The notes under the pieces were generated by a model. The model was not told the DNA's origin. It was given only the letters and a program-made list of their open reading frames with translations, and did no database searches. DNA of 39,075 bases. It comes from Pseudomonadota bacterium (GTDB lineage: Bacteria; Pseudomonadota; Gammaproteobacteria; Xanthomonadales; Rhodanobacteraceae). The stretch lies in assembly GCA_021781345.1 (NCBI GenBank), contig JAJXWZ010000245.1, forward strand, positions 1 to 39,075, read 5' to 3'. This document shows, piece by piece, positions 14,313 to 23,624 of the stretch; the first letter of the stretch is position 1, and every line of letters starts with the position of its first letter. Both the position numbers and the translations under genes were made by a program.

Positions 14313-16519
14313 CTGGTGGATCCCCCGGAAGCGTGCGGCAAGCCCAGCTCCTGCGCAAAGAACGCCATCGCCGCCGCCGCGTTGCCGACCCGCTGGCTGA
14401 ACGAAGCAGTGACACCGTGCCCTTCGTCCATGCGCGTCAGCAGCAACACCGGATCACTGGACGTGGTTGCCGCCTGCAAGGCGGCCGCGAACTTGCGCGA
14501 CTGCCACGGCGCCACGCGCGGATCGTTGACGCCGGTGATCAGCAACACCGCGGGGTAAGCCGTGTGCGGCTTGACGTTTTGCAGCGGGGAATACGCCCGC
14601 AGCCATTCGAAATCCGGTTTCTTCGTGACCGTGCCGTATTCGCTGACGTTGTACTGGCCATTGGGCCACAGCTCCGCGCGCAGCATGTCATAGATGCCGA
14701 CCAGCGACACCACCGCGCGATAGTCGGAGGGATGCTGGGTCAGCGCCGCACCCATCAGCAGGCCGCCGTTCGAACCGCCGAGGATGCCAAGGTGCGCGGG
14801 ATTGGTCCAGTGATGTTGCACCAGAGCTTGCGCAGCCGCGTGGAAGTCGTCGAAGCCGTTCTGCTTCTTCGCGAGCATGCCGTCGGCGTGCCAGCCTTCG
14901 CCATATTCCCCGCCTCCGCGGATGTTGGCGACCGCGTATACGCCACCGCGTTCCAGCCATGCCAGGGTGGAGCCCAGGAAACGCGGCGCGGTGCAAATCC
15001 CGAAGCCGCCGTAACCGTACAGGATCGTCGGCCGCTTGCCATCCGGCGTCACGCCCTTCATGGCGATTACAGTAACCGGCACCCTGGTGCCGTCCTTGGA
15101 GATCGCATCGAGCCGGTAGGTGACGACGTTTGCGTAGTCGCTGGCCGCCGGCTTGACCTCAAAGACTGTTTTCACGCTACCGTTGCCGGCGTCGTATTCG
15201 GTCCAGCGCGAGGGAACGATCCAACCCGAATAGCTGATCAGTGCGTGCGGCGAAAGCGCGCTGCTGGCGATCGTGCCCACGCCGATGCCGCGCTTCGGCA
15301 AAGGCACCGTGCGCACGAATTCGCCGGTGCCCGAATACTGCTGAACCCGCCAATCCGGACCACTCACCTCGGTAATCAGGAAGCCCCCCTTGACCGGCGC
15401 GACCGAATGCATCGCCCAGTCGCCCTCGGACACCAGTTGCTGCACGTGACCGTCGGCATCCAGCGCCAGCAACTTGCCGCGCGGTGCATCCTGGTAGGCG
15501 ATCACGAGCAACCGGTCACCATCCCAGGCTGCGCCCAGGTTGACTTCGGAGGCCGCACGCACGTCAGCCTCGGTGCCGAGCGCGAGCTCCCATCGCCCGT
15601 CGCCGTTTCGCAGGTACACCGCGTCGGGCGCCCCGTCGCCGTCATGCAGCAGCGCAGCGGCGTGCTGCCCGTCGCCCGAACCGAGCAAGGTGTATTCGGC
15701 AACTTTCGATAATCCCTCGCCAAACGCGAGGGTGTCCGTGCTGGCCCGCGTACCGAGCGCGTGGTGGAAAAGCGCGGCATCGAATTGCGAAACGCTGGCC
15801 GATGTGCCCCCCGTTGTCGGCAGACGCACGTAGGTGACGCCCTTGTCGTCCGCGTCCCAGACCAGCGCCTGCGGCGTCGTGCCTCCGCCTGCGCGGGGCA
15901 GCGCGTCAGCCAGAGTGTTTCCGCTCGCCACGTCCACGAAACGGATGGTGGTCTCCTCGTTGCCACCCTCGGCGGTGCCGTAGGCCACGTACTTGCCATC
16001 GGGCGACGGCCAGTAATCCGTGATCGCGATACGGCCCTGCGCGGCGTTGGGATCGACCAAGACCTTCGCCTTGCCACCCGGCCACGCCTGTGCGACCAGC
16101 ACCGCTTGCGGCTGCGGCGGCGTCTGGCGCAGATAGAAGAGGGTTCCACCGGCGATCTTGGGGCTCGATTGCTGCGTCGAGGTCAACGCCAACTCGCCGA
16201 CGCGCTTTGCGATCGCCTTGGCATCCGGGAACCCATCCATGACCTTTTCTGTGTAGGCGTTCTGCGCCGCGATCCACCGTTTCACCACCGGTGCGTTCGC
16301 GTCCTCCAGCCAGCGGTAGGGATCGCGCATCACGGTGCCGAAATACGTCTCGGTGACATCGTGTTCCGGGGTGGGCGGCGGCATCGCGGCAACCTCGTGG
16401 CGTGTGTCGATCAAGGCATGGTGCAGTCCGGCGCTGGTACCCGGCCCGGGCGTCTGCGCACATGCAAGGCCCGGCAACAAGGCAAATGCGAAACCTGCAA
16501 TCACGGGAACACGGAACAT
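14309..16519 (-). CDS. Secreted prolyl oligopeptidase family serine peptidase (S9A)
   Basis: A 736-residue exported peptidase. The signal peptide is about 22 residues (FRVPVIAGFAFALLPGLACA). The POP propeller begins with TYFGTVMRDPYRWLEDANAP. The C-terminal catalytic domain has YGYGGFGI, GGVYAVANIRGGGEYGEGWH, the nucleophile Ser583 in GGSNGG, Asp in GVNDPRV and His in DEGHGV. It should cleave short peptides after proline in the periplasm or outside. The ORF track joins 475 extra upstream codons, but those are the antisense of the next S9 gene. GGAG eight bases before ATG 16519 and the signal peptide fix the start. Confidence 0.94.
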   Translation of the reverse strand: MFRVPVIAGFAFALLPGLACAQTPGPGTSAGLHHALIDTRHEVAAMPPPTPEHDVTETYFGTVMRDPYRWLEDANAPVVKRWIAAQNAYTEKVMDGFPDAKAIAKRVGELALTSTQQSSPKIAGGTLFYLRQTPPQPQAVLVAQAWPGGKAKVLVDPNAAQGRIAITDYWPSPDGKYVAYGTAEGGNEETTIRFVDVASGNTLADALPRAGGGTTPQALVWDADDKGVTYVRLPTTGGTSASVSQFDAALFHHALGTRASTDTLAFGEGLSKVAEYTLLGSGDGQHAAALLHDGDGAPDAVYLRNGDGRWELALGTEADVRAASEVNLGAAWDGDRLLVIAYQDAPRGKLLALDADGHVQQLVSEGDWAMHSVAPVKGGFLITEVSGPDWRVQQYSGTGEFVRTVPLPKRGIGVGTIASSALSPHALISYSGWIVPSRWTEYDAGNGSVKTVFEVKPAASDYANVVTYRLDAISKDGTRVPVTVIAMKGVTPDGKRPTILYGYGGFGICTAPRFLGSTLAWLERGGVYAVANIRGGGEYGEGWHADGMLAKKQNGFDDFHAAAQALVQHHWTNPAHLGILGGSNGGLLMGAALTQHPSDYRAVVSLVGIYDMLRAELWPNGQYNVSEYGTVTKKPDFEWLRAYSPLQNVKPHTAYPAVLLITGVNDPRVAPWQSRKFAAALQAATTSSDPVLLLTRMDEGHGVTASFSQRVGNAAAAMAFFAQELGLPHASGGSTR

Positions 16520-16603
16520 GGCAAGGCTCCGGACGGGAAGTGCGGCATACCGGCAGGGTAGCGCCGGTTCGGTCGCCGCGCACGCGACCGGGACTTCCGG
16601 CGC

Positions 16604-16633
16604 TTGCGCGTGAAGAACGCGCGTGGCTACGCT
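16604..16633 (+). promoter_or_regulatory. Predicted sigma70 promoter of the S9 peptidase gene
   Basis: TTGCGC at 16604-16609 and TACGCT at 16628-16633 have an 18-base spacer, 27 bases before the ATG at 16661. It lies in the 141-bp gap divergent from the prolyl oligopeptidase gene. Confidence 0.4.
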
Positions 16634-16660
16634 CGGGGCCTTTCGCCTGGGGCCCAATCC

Positions 16661-19147
16661 ATGAATCGCATTGTCGTCGCCGGTCTGGCCGGCCTGCTGG
16701 TCAGCGCGGGTGCGCTGGCCGCCGCACCGCAAGGCGCGTCGCCTGCCACCGCCACGAACGCGGGGCGGAAGATCAGCCTTGAACAGATCATGGCCAATCC
16801 GGACTGGATCGGCCCGCCGGTCGAGGATGCGTACTGGAGCGTGGACGGTCGCGACATCTACTTCAAGCTCAAGCGCAAGGGGTCGTCGATCCGCGACTTG
16901 TACCGTGTCCTGGCCACGGGTGGCACGCCCGCGAAATTGTCCGATGCGCAACTTGCCGATGCGAACGGCCCGGCCGTGTTCGACCGGGCGCGCGACCGTG
17001 CCGCTTACTTGCTGCACGGCGACGTATTCGTGCGCGACGCCGCGACCGGCGCGACGCGCCAGATCACGCGGGATGCCGCGAACAAGCGCGGCCTGCAAAT
17101 CTCCGCCGACGGCCGGCTGGTGAGCTGGAGCGAGAACAACGACTGGTACGTGTGGAACGCGGCGACAGGCATGCTCGCGCCGGCCGCGGCGCTCAAGGCC
17201 GAGAGCGACCCGGCGGATACCAAGCCCGACCAGATGGAACGGTTGCAGCTCCGCCTGTTCTCGACCCTGCGCGGCATCAAGACCGACAAGCAGGCGGTGC
17301 GCGAACGCGACGCCCAGCTCGAGCGGGAAGACCCGGCGCGCGTGCAGGCGCCGTTTTACCTCGGCGACAAGGTGCGGGTCGTGGCGACTTCGCTGTCGCC
17401 GGACGCACGCTGGATGCTGGTGGTGACCGTCCCGAAGTCCTGGCAGCCCGGCAAGCGTCCGGACGTGATCCATTACGTCAACGATTCCGGGTACCCGGAA
17501 GCCGAGCCCGTGCGCACCTACGTCGGCCGCAACAATCCGGCGCCGCAGTCGCTGATGCTGCTGGACCTCAAGGCCCACCAGCAATATCCGCTGTCGGTGG
17601 ATGGCCTGCCGGGCATCCATGATGACCCCTTGCACGCCTTGCGCGTGAGTCGCATCGCGCAGTTGAAGAAGGAAGGCCACGATGACGAGGCTGCCGCATT
17701 GGCGGCGCCCAAGACGCGCCCGGTGTCGGTCAATTTCATTCCGTTCGGCAACAGCTACGGTCCCGCGATCGTCTGGACCCCGGACGGCAGCGAGGTTGCC
17801 GTCGAACTGGTCGCCAACGACCACAAGGACCGCTGGATCGAGACCGTCGACTTCGCGAACCACAAGCTCGTCGACCAGAACCGACTGACCGACCATGCCT
17901 GGATCAACTGGAGCTTCAACGAACTCGGCTGGTTGCCCGATGACCACACCCTGTGGTTCGACTCCGAGGCCAGCGGGTGGTCGCGGCTGTACGTGAAACC
18001 GCTGGACGGCGCGGCGCGCGCGCTAACGGGCACCGGCTACGAGGTTTCCGATCCGGTCGTCTCGCCCGACGGCAAGTGGTTCTATCTGCTGGCCAACAAG
18101 CAGGCGCCCTACGACTACGACGTGTACCGGTTGCCGACCCGCGGTGGCAGCCTGGAGCAAGTCACGCACTATCGCGGCCTGGCGTGCTTCGAGTGCAGCA
18201 CGCCGTTCGTGCTGTCTCCCGATGGCGGCAAGCTTGCGATCCTGCACTCGACGCCGTACATCCCGCCGCAGCTCGCGGTGGTCGACAGCGACGGCGCCCA
18301 TGCGCGCGACCTCACGGACACGCGCACGCCGCAATACAAGGCGATGCATTGGGTGGAGCCGCGATTCGTCAAGGTGCCGAGCAGCCACGGCCATTTCGGC
18401 ATCTGGGCCAAGTATTACCAGCCGGCCGGCTACGACACTTCGCACAAGCACCCCGCGGTGCTGTTCGTACACGGCGCAGGCTACCTGCAGGACGTGACCC
18501 GGAGCTGGTCGTACTACTTCCGCGAGCAGATGTTCGACAACCTGCTGATGCAGGAAGGCTACGTGGTGCTGGACATGGATTACCGCGCCTCGGCCGGCTA
18601 CGGCCGCGACTGGCGCGACGCGATCTACCGCGATATGGGCCATCCGGAATTGCAGGACCTGCTGGACGGCAAGGCGTGGCTGGTCAAGAACCACGACGTC
18701 GACCCGAGGCGCGTGGGCATCTACGGCGGTTCCTACGGCGGCTTCATGACCGAGATGGCGATCCTGCGCGCGCCGGGCCAGTTTGCCGCGGGCGCAGCCC
18801 AGCGGCCGCCCGCCGACTGGACCAGCTACAACGACGGCTACACCTCGGACATCCTCAACACGCCGCAACTCGATCCCGGTGCCTACAAGATTTCCTCGCC
18901 CATCGAATATGCGAAGGACCTGCAGGACCCGTTGCTGATCAACCACGGCCTGATCGACAACAACGTGATGCCGGGCGACTCGATCCGCCTCTACCAGCGC
19001 TTCATCGAGCTGCACAAGAAGAATTTCTGGATCTCCGTGTACCCGATGGAGCGCCACGATTTCGAGCACGCCGACGACTGGTACGACGAGTACCGCCGCA
19101 TCCACGAGTTGTTCACGCGCTACGTGTTGCACGGCGACGGCCACTGA
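16661..19147 (+). CDS. Secreted S9 family peptidase (dipeptidyl/acylaminoacyl peptidase type)
   Basis: An 828-residue exported peptidase. The signal peptide (RIVVAGLAGLLVSAGALA) is followed by a long beta-propeller with repeats such as VLSPDGGKLAIL and VSPDGKWFYLL. The C-terminal hydrolase domain has VLFVHGAGYLQDV and LDMDYRASAGYGRDWRD. The nucleophile Ser691 is in YGGSYGGFMTEM, Asp in HGLIDNNV and His in MERHDFEHADDW. The propeller is longer than in typical DPP IV. ATG 16661 is preferred over the track start because it begins the signal peptide. A strong hairpin terminator follows, so it is probably monocistronic. The likely role is peptide scavenging. Confidence 0.93.
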   Translation: MNRIVVAGLAGLLVSAGALAAAPQGASPATATNAGRKISLEQIMANPDWIGPPVEDAYWSVDGRDIYFKLKRKGSSIRDLYRVLATGGTPAKLSDAQLADANGPAVFDRARDRAAYLLHGDVFVRDAATGATRQITRDAANKRGLQISADGRLVSWSENNDWYVWNAATGMLAPAAALKAESDPADTKPDQMERLQLRLFSTLRGIKTDKQAVRERDAQLEREDPARVQAPFYLGDKVRVVATSLSPDARWMLVVTVPKSWQPGKRPDVIHYVNDSGYPEAEPVRTYVGRNNPAPQSLMLLDLKAHQQYPLSVDGLPGIHDDPLHALRVSRIAQLKKEGHDDEAAALAAPKTRPVSVNFIPFGNSYGPAIVWTPDGSEVAVELVANDHKDRWIETVDFANHKLVDQNRLTDHAWINWSFNELGWLPDDHTLWFDSEASGWSRLYVKPLDGAARALTGTGYEVSDPVVSPDGKWFYLLANKQAPYDYDVYRLPTRGGSLEQVTHYRGLACFECSTPFVLSPDGGKLAILHSTPYIPPQLAVVDSDGAHARDLTDTRTPQYKAMHWVEPRFVKVPSSHGHFGIWAKYYQPAGYDTSHKHPAVLFVHGAGYLQDVTRSWSYYFREQMFDNLLMQEGYVVLDMDYRASAGYGRDWRDAIYRDMGHPELQDLLDGKAWLVKNHDVDPRRVGIYGGSYGGFMTEMAILRAPGQFAAGAAQRPPADWTSYNDGYTSDILNTPQLDPGAYKISSPIEYAKDLQDPLLINHGLIDNNVMPGDSIRLYQRFIELHKKNFWISVYPMERHDFEHADDWYDEYRRIHELFTRYVLHGDGH

Positions 19148-19166
19148 TACATGCGGCGATGACGGC

Positions 19167-19198
19167 AACGGGGCGCCTGTTGGCGCCCCGTTCCGTTT
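19167..19198 (+). terminator. Strong intrinsic-type terminator hairpin
   Basis: AACGGGGCGCC and GGCGCCCCGTT form a perfect 11-bp stem with the loop TGTT, followed by CCGTTT. It begins 19 bases after the stop of the S9 peptidase gene and separates it from the next peptidase gene. Confidence 0.75.
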
Positions 19199-19270
19199 CA
19201 TGACGACACGCACTTGGTGCCAGCCACAGCTTGGGTGTACCGTCGCCAGATTGCCACCCAAGGATGCACC

Positions 19271-21325
19271 ATGAACCCCTGCCGCCTCGCTTCCCTGCTG
19301 CTTGCCACTTGCGCGATTGGCTCGCTCGCGACCGTCGCCCTGGCCGGCGCACCGCCCGCGTCGGAAAGTGTTCGGATCCAGCAGATCCTTGCGCAGCGCG
19401 CGAAGGTGGTACGGATCCCGGCGGTCGCGTTGTCGCAGGATGGCCGGCAACTTGCGTGGGTGGTCTCACACGCAGGCAAGACCGAGTTGATGCTGGGCGC
19501 ATGGAACGGGCGGCACGCGCATGCGGTCGCGATTCCGGGTGGCTGCCACGCGGAGGGCCTGCGCTGGGCACCCGACCGCAACACGCTCGCGGTGCTGACG
19601 CGTTGCAAGGTCGATCCATCCAACACCAAGCCCATCGAGGGAGCGATCTGGCTGGTCGATACGGCCAGTGGAAAACCACCACGCAAGCTCGCGGACATCC
19701 ACGGCTTCGCATCGGGAATGCAATGGAGCCGCGACGCCAGCCGCATCGCGTTCCTGTACGTGCCCGGCGCGACGCGCCTGCCGGAAGCAACCGCTTCGGG
19801 CAATCCTCGTGTCGGCGTGATCGGCGCGACCGACGTGCAGGTGCAGCACGTCGCCAGCATCGCGACCGCGGGCGGCAAGCCGCGAATCCTGACGCCGGGA
19901 AACCTTTACGTGTACGAATTCCGGTTGTCCTCGACGGGCCATCGCATCGCCTACACGGCGGCGGTGCCACCGGGCGACGACAACTGGTGGACGGCAAAGC
20001 TGTACGTGCAGGCTGCCGAAGCCGGCGCCACCCCCAGGGTGATCGTCGATCCGGGCACGGTCCCGGGACCGCTGCACGGCCTGCAGATGGCTCTGCCGCA
20101 CTGGTCACCGGACGATTCGCGCATCCTGTTCATCGGCGGATTGATGAGCGATCGTGGTGCCACCGGTGGCGACCTCTACGACGTGCCCGCGGCGGGGGGC
20201 ACACCAACCGACCTGACACCCGGCACGCAGGTCACGCCCTCGTGGTTCACTTTCATTGGTCGGGACACGCTACTCGTCGACCAGATCGCCAGCGGCTCGG
20301 TGCAGGTCGCCGGGTACGCGCTCGCGGACCACGCGGCGCGCCAGACCAAGGTCTGGTTCACGGCACCCGGCGTGATCGGCGACGGCCGTGCGGCTTTCGC
20401 GGTGTCGCTCTCGGGAGGCCCGACCCGGCGCATCGCCTACGCCGCGAATGGCTTCGAGCAGCCGCCGGAAGTGCATGCCGGCACGCTCACTGACACGCCG
20501 CCGCCCGCGGTTACCTGGGTCAATGCAGGTCTCGCGCACGCATGGGGCAAGGCCCGTTCGGTGACGTGGCACAGCGGTGGATTCAAGGTCCAGGGCTGGC
20601 TGATCTATCCCGCGCACTTCGAGCCGAGCCACCGATATCCGATGCTCGTGTACGTGCACGGCGGCCCGTCGTGGGCCAACCTGCCGGGCTGGGGCGGGAA
20701 CGCCTCCGCGCTGTCGGAGTTCGGCTATTTCGTGCTGATGCCGAACCCGCGCGGCAGCCTCGGCGAAGGCGAGAAGTTCGCGCAAGCGATCCGCAACCAG
20801 ATGGGCTACGGCGACCTCGACGACATCCTTGCCGGCGTGGACAAGGTCGAGAAGATCGCCCCGGTCGACGGTCGGCGCCTCGGCATGCTCGGCTGGAGCT
20901 ATGGCGGCTTCATGAGCATGTTCGCGCCCACCCGCACCGATCGTTTCAAGGCGGTCGTCGCGGGCGCCGGGCTTTCCGACTGGCAGAGTTACTACGGCGA
21001 GAACCAGATCGACCAGTGGATGATCCCGTTCTTCGGTGCATCGCTGTACGACGATCCGGCCGCCTATGCGAAAAGCTCGGCGATCAATTTCATCAGGCAG
21101 GACCACACGCCTGCCTTGATCGTGGTGGGCGAACGCGACGAGGAATGTCCGGCGCCGCAATCGTTCGAGTACTGGCATGCGCTCAAGACGCTGGGCGTAC
21201 CGACCACGCTGGTGGTGTACGCCAACCAGGGCCACGCGATCGCCAACCGTGCCGACCAGGAGGACATCCTGCGGCGGACACTGGACTGGTTCGGGAAATA
21301 CCTCGCCGTCGCGCCGTCGAAATGA
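19271..21325 (+). CDS. Secreted S9 family peptidase (acylaminoacyl-peptidase-like)
   Basis: A 684-residue exported peptidase, paralogous in architecture but not near-identical to its upstream neighbour. The signal peptide (about 25 residues, LASLLLATCAIGSLATVALA) precedes a beta-propeller (RIQQILAQRAKVVRIPAVAL onward). The catalytic domain has MLVYVHGGPSWAN, YFVLMPNPRGSLGEGE, the nucleophile Ser543 in GWSYGGFMS, Asp in GERDEECP and His in NQGHAI. The ATG at 19271 has AGGA six bases upstream and begins the signal peptide. A TACCGT hexamer about 35 bases upstream may be its -10. It is convergent with the radical SAM gene, with 21 bp between stops. Confidence 0.93.
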   Translation: MNPCRLASLLLATCAIGSLATVALAGAPPASESVRIQQILAQRAKVVRIPAVALSQDGRQLAWVVSHAGKTELMLGAWNGRHAHAVAIPGGCHAEGLRWAPDRNTLAVLTRCKVDPSNTKPIEGAIWLVDTASGKPPRKLADIHGFASGMQWSRDASRIAFLYVPGATRLPEATASGNPRVGVIGATDVQVQHVASIATAGGKPRILTPGNLYVYEFRLSSTGHRIAYTAAVPPGDDNWWTAKLYVQAAEAGATPRVIVDPGTVPGPLHGLQMALPHWSPDDSRILFIGGLMSDRGATGGDLYDVPAAGGTPTDLTPGTQVTPSWFTFIGRDTLLVDQIASGSVQVAGYALADHAARQTKVWFTAPGVIGDGRAAFAVSLSGGPTRRIAYAANGFEQPPEVHAGTLTDTPPPAVTWVNAGLAHAWGKARSVTWHSGGFKVQGWLIYPAHFEPSHRYPMLVYVHGGPSWANLPGWGGNASALSEFGYFVLMPNPRGSLGEGEKFAQAIRNQMGYGDLDDILAGVDKVEKIAPVDGRRLGMLGWSYGGFMSMFAPTRTDRFKAVVAGAGLSDWQSYYGENQIDQWMIPFFGASLYDDPAAYAKSSAINFIRQDHTPALIVVGERDEECPAPQSFEYWHALKTLGVPTTLVVYANQGHAIANRADQEDILRRTLDWFGKYLAVAPSK

Positions 21326-21346
21326 CGGCACGGCTAGGGTCCCGGC

Positions 21347-22432
21347 TCAGAACAACGCGCCCTGCGGCGAATCCTTCCATGGCGGAATGAAACGCGTGGC
21401 GTCGAGCCGCAACGTGCGTGCCCGCGCGAAACCGTGCCTGCGGCAGGCGACCTCGAAGCGCCGGCGCAGCAGTTCGGCGAACGGTCCCTGGCCGCGCATG
21501 CGGGTGCGGAAGTCGGGATCGTAGTCGCGGCCCGCGTTCATCTGCCGGACCAGGCTCATCACGTGTTCGGCGCGTTGCGGCACGTGGATCGCCAGCCACT
21601 CGCGGAACAGGGCTTTCAACTCCCACGGCAACCGGACCACGGTATAGCCGGCCATGTTGGCGCCCGCTTCGGCCGCGCGTTCCAGCACCGCTTCCATGTC
21701 GCGGTCGTTGAGGGCCGGGATGATCGGCGCCACCAGCACGCCTGTGGGCACGCCCGCGCCGGCCAGCGCACGGACCGCTTGCAGGCGACGATGCGGCGCG
21801 GTCGCGCGCGGTTCCAGTCTGGCCGCGAGCTGGTTGTCGAGCGAGTTGACCGACACGAACACCTGTACCAGCCCTGCGCGCGCCATCGGCGCCAGCAGGT
21901 CGAGGTCGCGTTCGACGAGGGCGTTCTTGGTGACGATCGTGCACGGATGCCTGCATTCGGCCAACACTTCCAGCGCCGCGCGGGTCAGGCGCCATTGCTT
22001 TTCGATCGGTTGATACGGATCGGTGTTACTGCCGATGTTGATCGGCCTGGGCACGTAGCCCGGTTTCGCCAGTTCGGCGCGCAACACTTCGGCGAGGTTG
22101 CCCTTGGCACGCAGGCGGGTCTCGAAATCCAGTCCGGGCGACAGGTTCAGGTAACCGTGCGAGGGCCGCGCGAAGCAGTAAATGCAGCCATGCTCGCAGC
22201 CACGGTACGGGTTGAGCGCCTGTTCGAAGGCGATGTCGGGCGAGTCGTTGCGGGTGATGACACTGCGCGCGCGTTCTTCGCTGACTTCGGTGCGTGGCCG
22301 CGGCGCGCGCTCGTCGAGCAGCGCGCGCTGCCAGCCGTCGTCCTCTGCTTGATGGCGCACGCTTTCGAAGCGCCCCTCCGGATTGGAGGCGGCGCCGCGA
22401 CCCTTGATGCGCGAGGGCGGCATGGCTTGCAT
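21347..22432 (-). CDS. PA0069-type radical SAM protein (SplB-related)
   Basis: A 361-residue radical SAM protein of the PA0069 family. The cluster-binding motif is CEHGCIYC, with C-x3-C-x2-C spacing, in NPYRGCEHGCIYCFARPSHG. INIGSNTDPYQPIEK, LLAPMARAGLVQVFVSVNSL and VAPIIPALND follow in the barrel. The family is related to spore photoproduct lyase-like proteins, but no substrate is established to my knowledge. Two possible starts, ATG 22432 and ATG 22423 (MQAMPP), are three codons apart. A TATGCT hexamer six bases before 22432 supports the first. It sits immediately downstream of the lipid operon, but with its own predicted promoter. Confidence 0.9.
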   Translation of the reverse strand: MQAMPPSRIKGRGAASNPEGRFESVRHQAEDDGWQRALLDERAPRPRTEVSEERARSVITRNDSPDIAFEQALNPYRGCEHGCIYCFARPSHGYLNLSPGLDFETRLRAKGNLAEVLRAELAKPGYVPRPINIGSNTDPYQPIEKQWRLTRAALEVLAECRHPCTIVTKNALVERDLDLLAPMARAGLVQVFVSVNSLDNQLAARLEPRATAPHRRLQAVRALAGAGVPTGVLVAPIIPALNDRDMEAVLERAAEAGANMAGYTVVRLPWELKALFREWLAIHVPQRAEHVMSLVRQMNAGRDYDPDFRTRMRGQGPFAELLRRRFEVACRRHGFARARTLRLDATRFIPPWKDSPQGALF

Positions 22433-22438
22433 CGGCCC

Positions 22439-22444
22439 AGCATA
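22439..22444 (-). promoter_or_regulatory. Predicted -10 element of the radical SAM gene (leaderless)
   Basis: TATGCT on the minus strand, six bases (GGGCCG), then the ATG at 22432. No Shine-Dalgarno sequence is seen. Confidence 0.45.
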
Positions 22445-22544
22445 CGCCAGCCGGTCTCGCCGCTTGCGACGGATCGCTGTGGTTCAGGAGACGCTTCGAC
22501 GCGCTCGCGGCAGACGCCAGTGTCACCGCGGGGCGTGGACAGGA

Positions 22545-23624
22545 TCAAGCTCGCGCGAAGCGGTAGTGCGCAACCATCCACTCCTTGCCGTCGTCGTAGC
22601 CGAACAGCTCCGCGCAGGCCATCCAGAACATGCGCCAACGCTGGAACCAGATCACCGCGTGCTCGCCATAGGCTTCGCGCAGGACGGCCATCACCGCGTC
22701 GCGTTGAGCATCCTGGCGCTGCAGCCAGAGGTTGGCGCTGCGCTGGTAATGCGTGCCGTCGATCAGCCAGCGATGTTCGATCCGCAGCTGGTCTTGGAAA
22801 TGCAGCAATGTATCGATCGAAGGCATCAGGCCGCCGGTGAAGAAATGCCGGCCCATCCAGTTGTCCGCGCCTTCGGTCTCGAACGGATACAGCAGGGTCC
22901 GGTGGGCGAAGATGTGCACGAACAGCTTGCCGCCGGGCGCGAGCCAGCCGCCAATGCGCCGCATCAGGGTCTGGTAGTTGCGCATGTGCTCGAACATCTC
23001 GATCGACACGCAGCGGTCGAACTGGCCGGGCGGAAGATCCAGCACGTTCACATCGCAGGTGACGATGTTGACGTTGGATAGGTTGCGCCTGCGGCATTCG
23101 GCCTCGATGAAATGGCGCTGCCCCATGGAATAGGACACGGCGGTGATGCGTGCGGACGGATAGCGTTCGGCCATCCACAGCGTCAGTGAACCCCAGCCGC
23201 AACCGAGCTCGAGGATGTGCTGGCCGTTGGCCAGTTCGGCGCGTTCGCCATACAGCGCCAGCATCGCCTCTTCGGCTTCGGCCAGAGTCTCGTCTCCGCG
23301 AGGGAACCAGCAGCTCGAATACTTCAGGCGCGGACCCAGGCAGTGCCGGAAGAATTCCGACGGCAATTCGTAGTGCTGGGCATTCACGGTGTCGGTTTCG
23401 ATCGCGACCGGGCTCGTGCGCAGTGCCTGGATGCGTTGTGCCTGGCGGGCGGCCTGCGCCGACGGTCCGCCGGCGCACTCCTCGCGCAGTCTCTCCGCGC
23501 ACATCCGGCGGATACCGTGGCGAACCAGTGCGTCGGGAAGCAGGCCGCGTTCTGCCAGGCCCAGCAGGCCGGGGGCGGCGCGATCCCGCGGCAGCAGCCC
23601 GCCGTCCATCACCATCGCATTCAT
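22545..23624 (-). CDS. CFA-synthase-family methyltransferase (second, divergent copy)
   Basis: A 359-residue SAM-dependent methyltransferase of the cyclopropane/methyl fatty acid family. The N-terminal 70 residues are variable. HYELPSEFFRHCLGPRLKYS, SAM motif I HILELGCGWGSLTLWMAE, SIEMFEHMRNYQTLM and the C-terminal Cys in FWMACAELFGYDDGKEW follow. It differs from the canonical CFA synthase in the same operon, so it may methylate a different lipid or position. Relatives occur in furan and branched fatty acid pathways; a specific product is inference. It is the last gene of the operon. Its ATG overlaps the previous stop by four bases. Confidence 0.85.
   Translation of the reverse strand: MNAMVMDGGLLPRDRAAPGLLGLAERGLLPDALVRHGIRRMCAERLREECAGGPSAQAARQAQRIQALRTSPVAIETDTVNAQHYELPSEFFRHCLGPRLKYSSCWFPRGDETLAEAEEAMLALYGERAELANGQHILELGCGWGSLTLWMAERYPSARITAVSYSMGQRHFIEAECRRRNLSNVNIVTCDVNVLDLPPGQFDRCVSIEMFEHMRNYQTLMRRIGGWLAPGGKLFVHIFAHRTLLYPFETEGADNWMGRHFFTGGLMPSIDTLLHFQDQLRIEHRWLIDGTHYQRSANLWLQRQDAQRDAVMAVLREAYGEHAVIWFQRWRMFWMACAELFGYDDGKEWMVAHYRFARA

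Noticed and set aside
16520-17947. N-terminal 475 codons of the 1212-aa minus-strand ORF
   Set aside because: These are antisense to the S9 peptidase on the plus strand. The real prolyl oligopeptidase starts at 16519 with a signal peptide and GGAG.
18023-19450. 475-codon minus-strand ORF
   Set aside because: Antisense of the S9 peptidase genes and crosses the strong terminator at 19167-19192.
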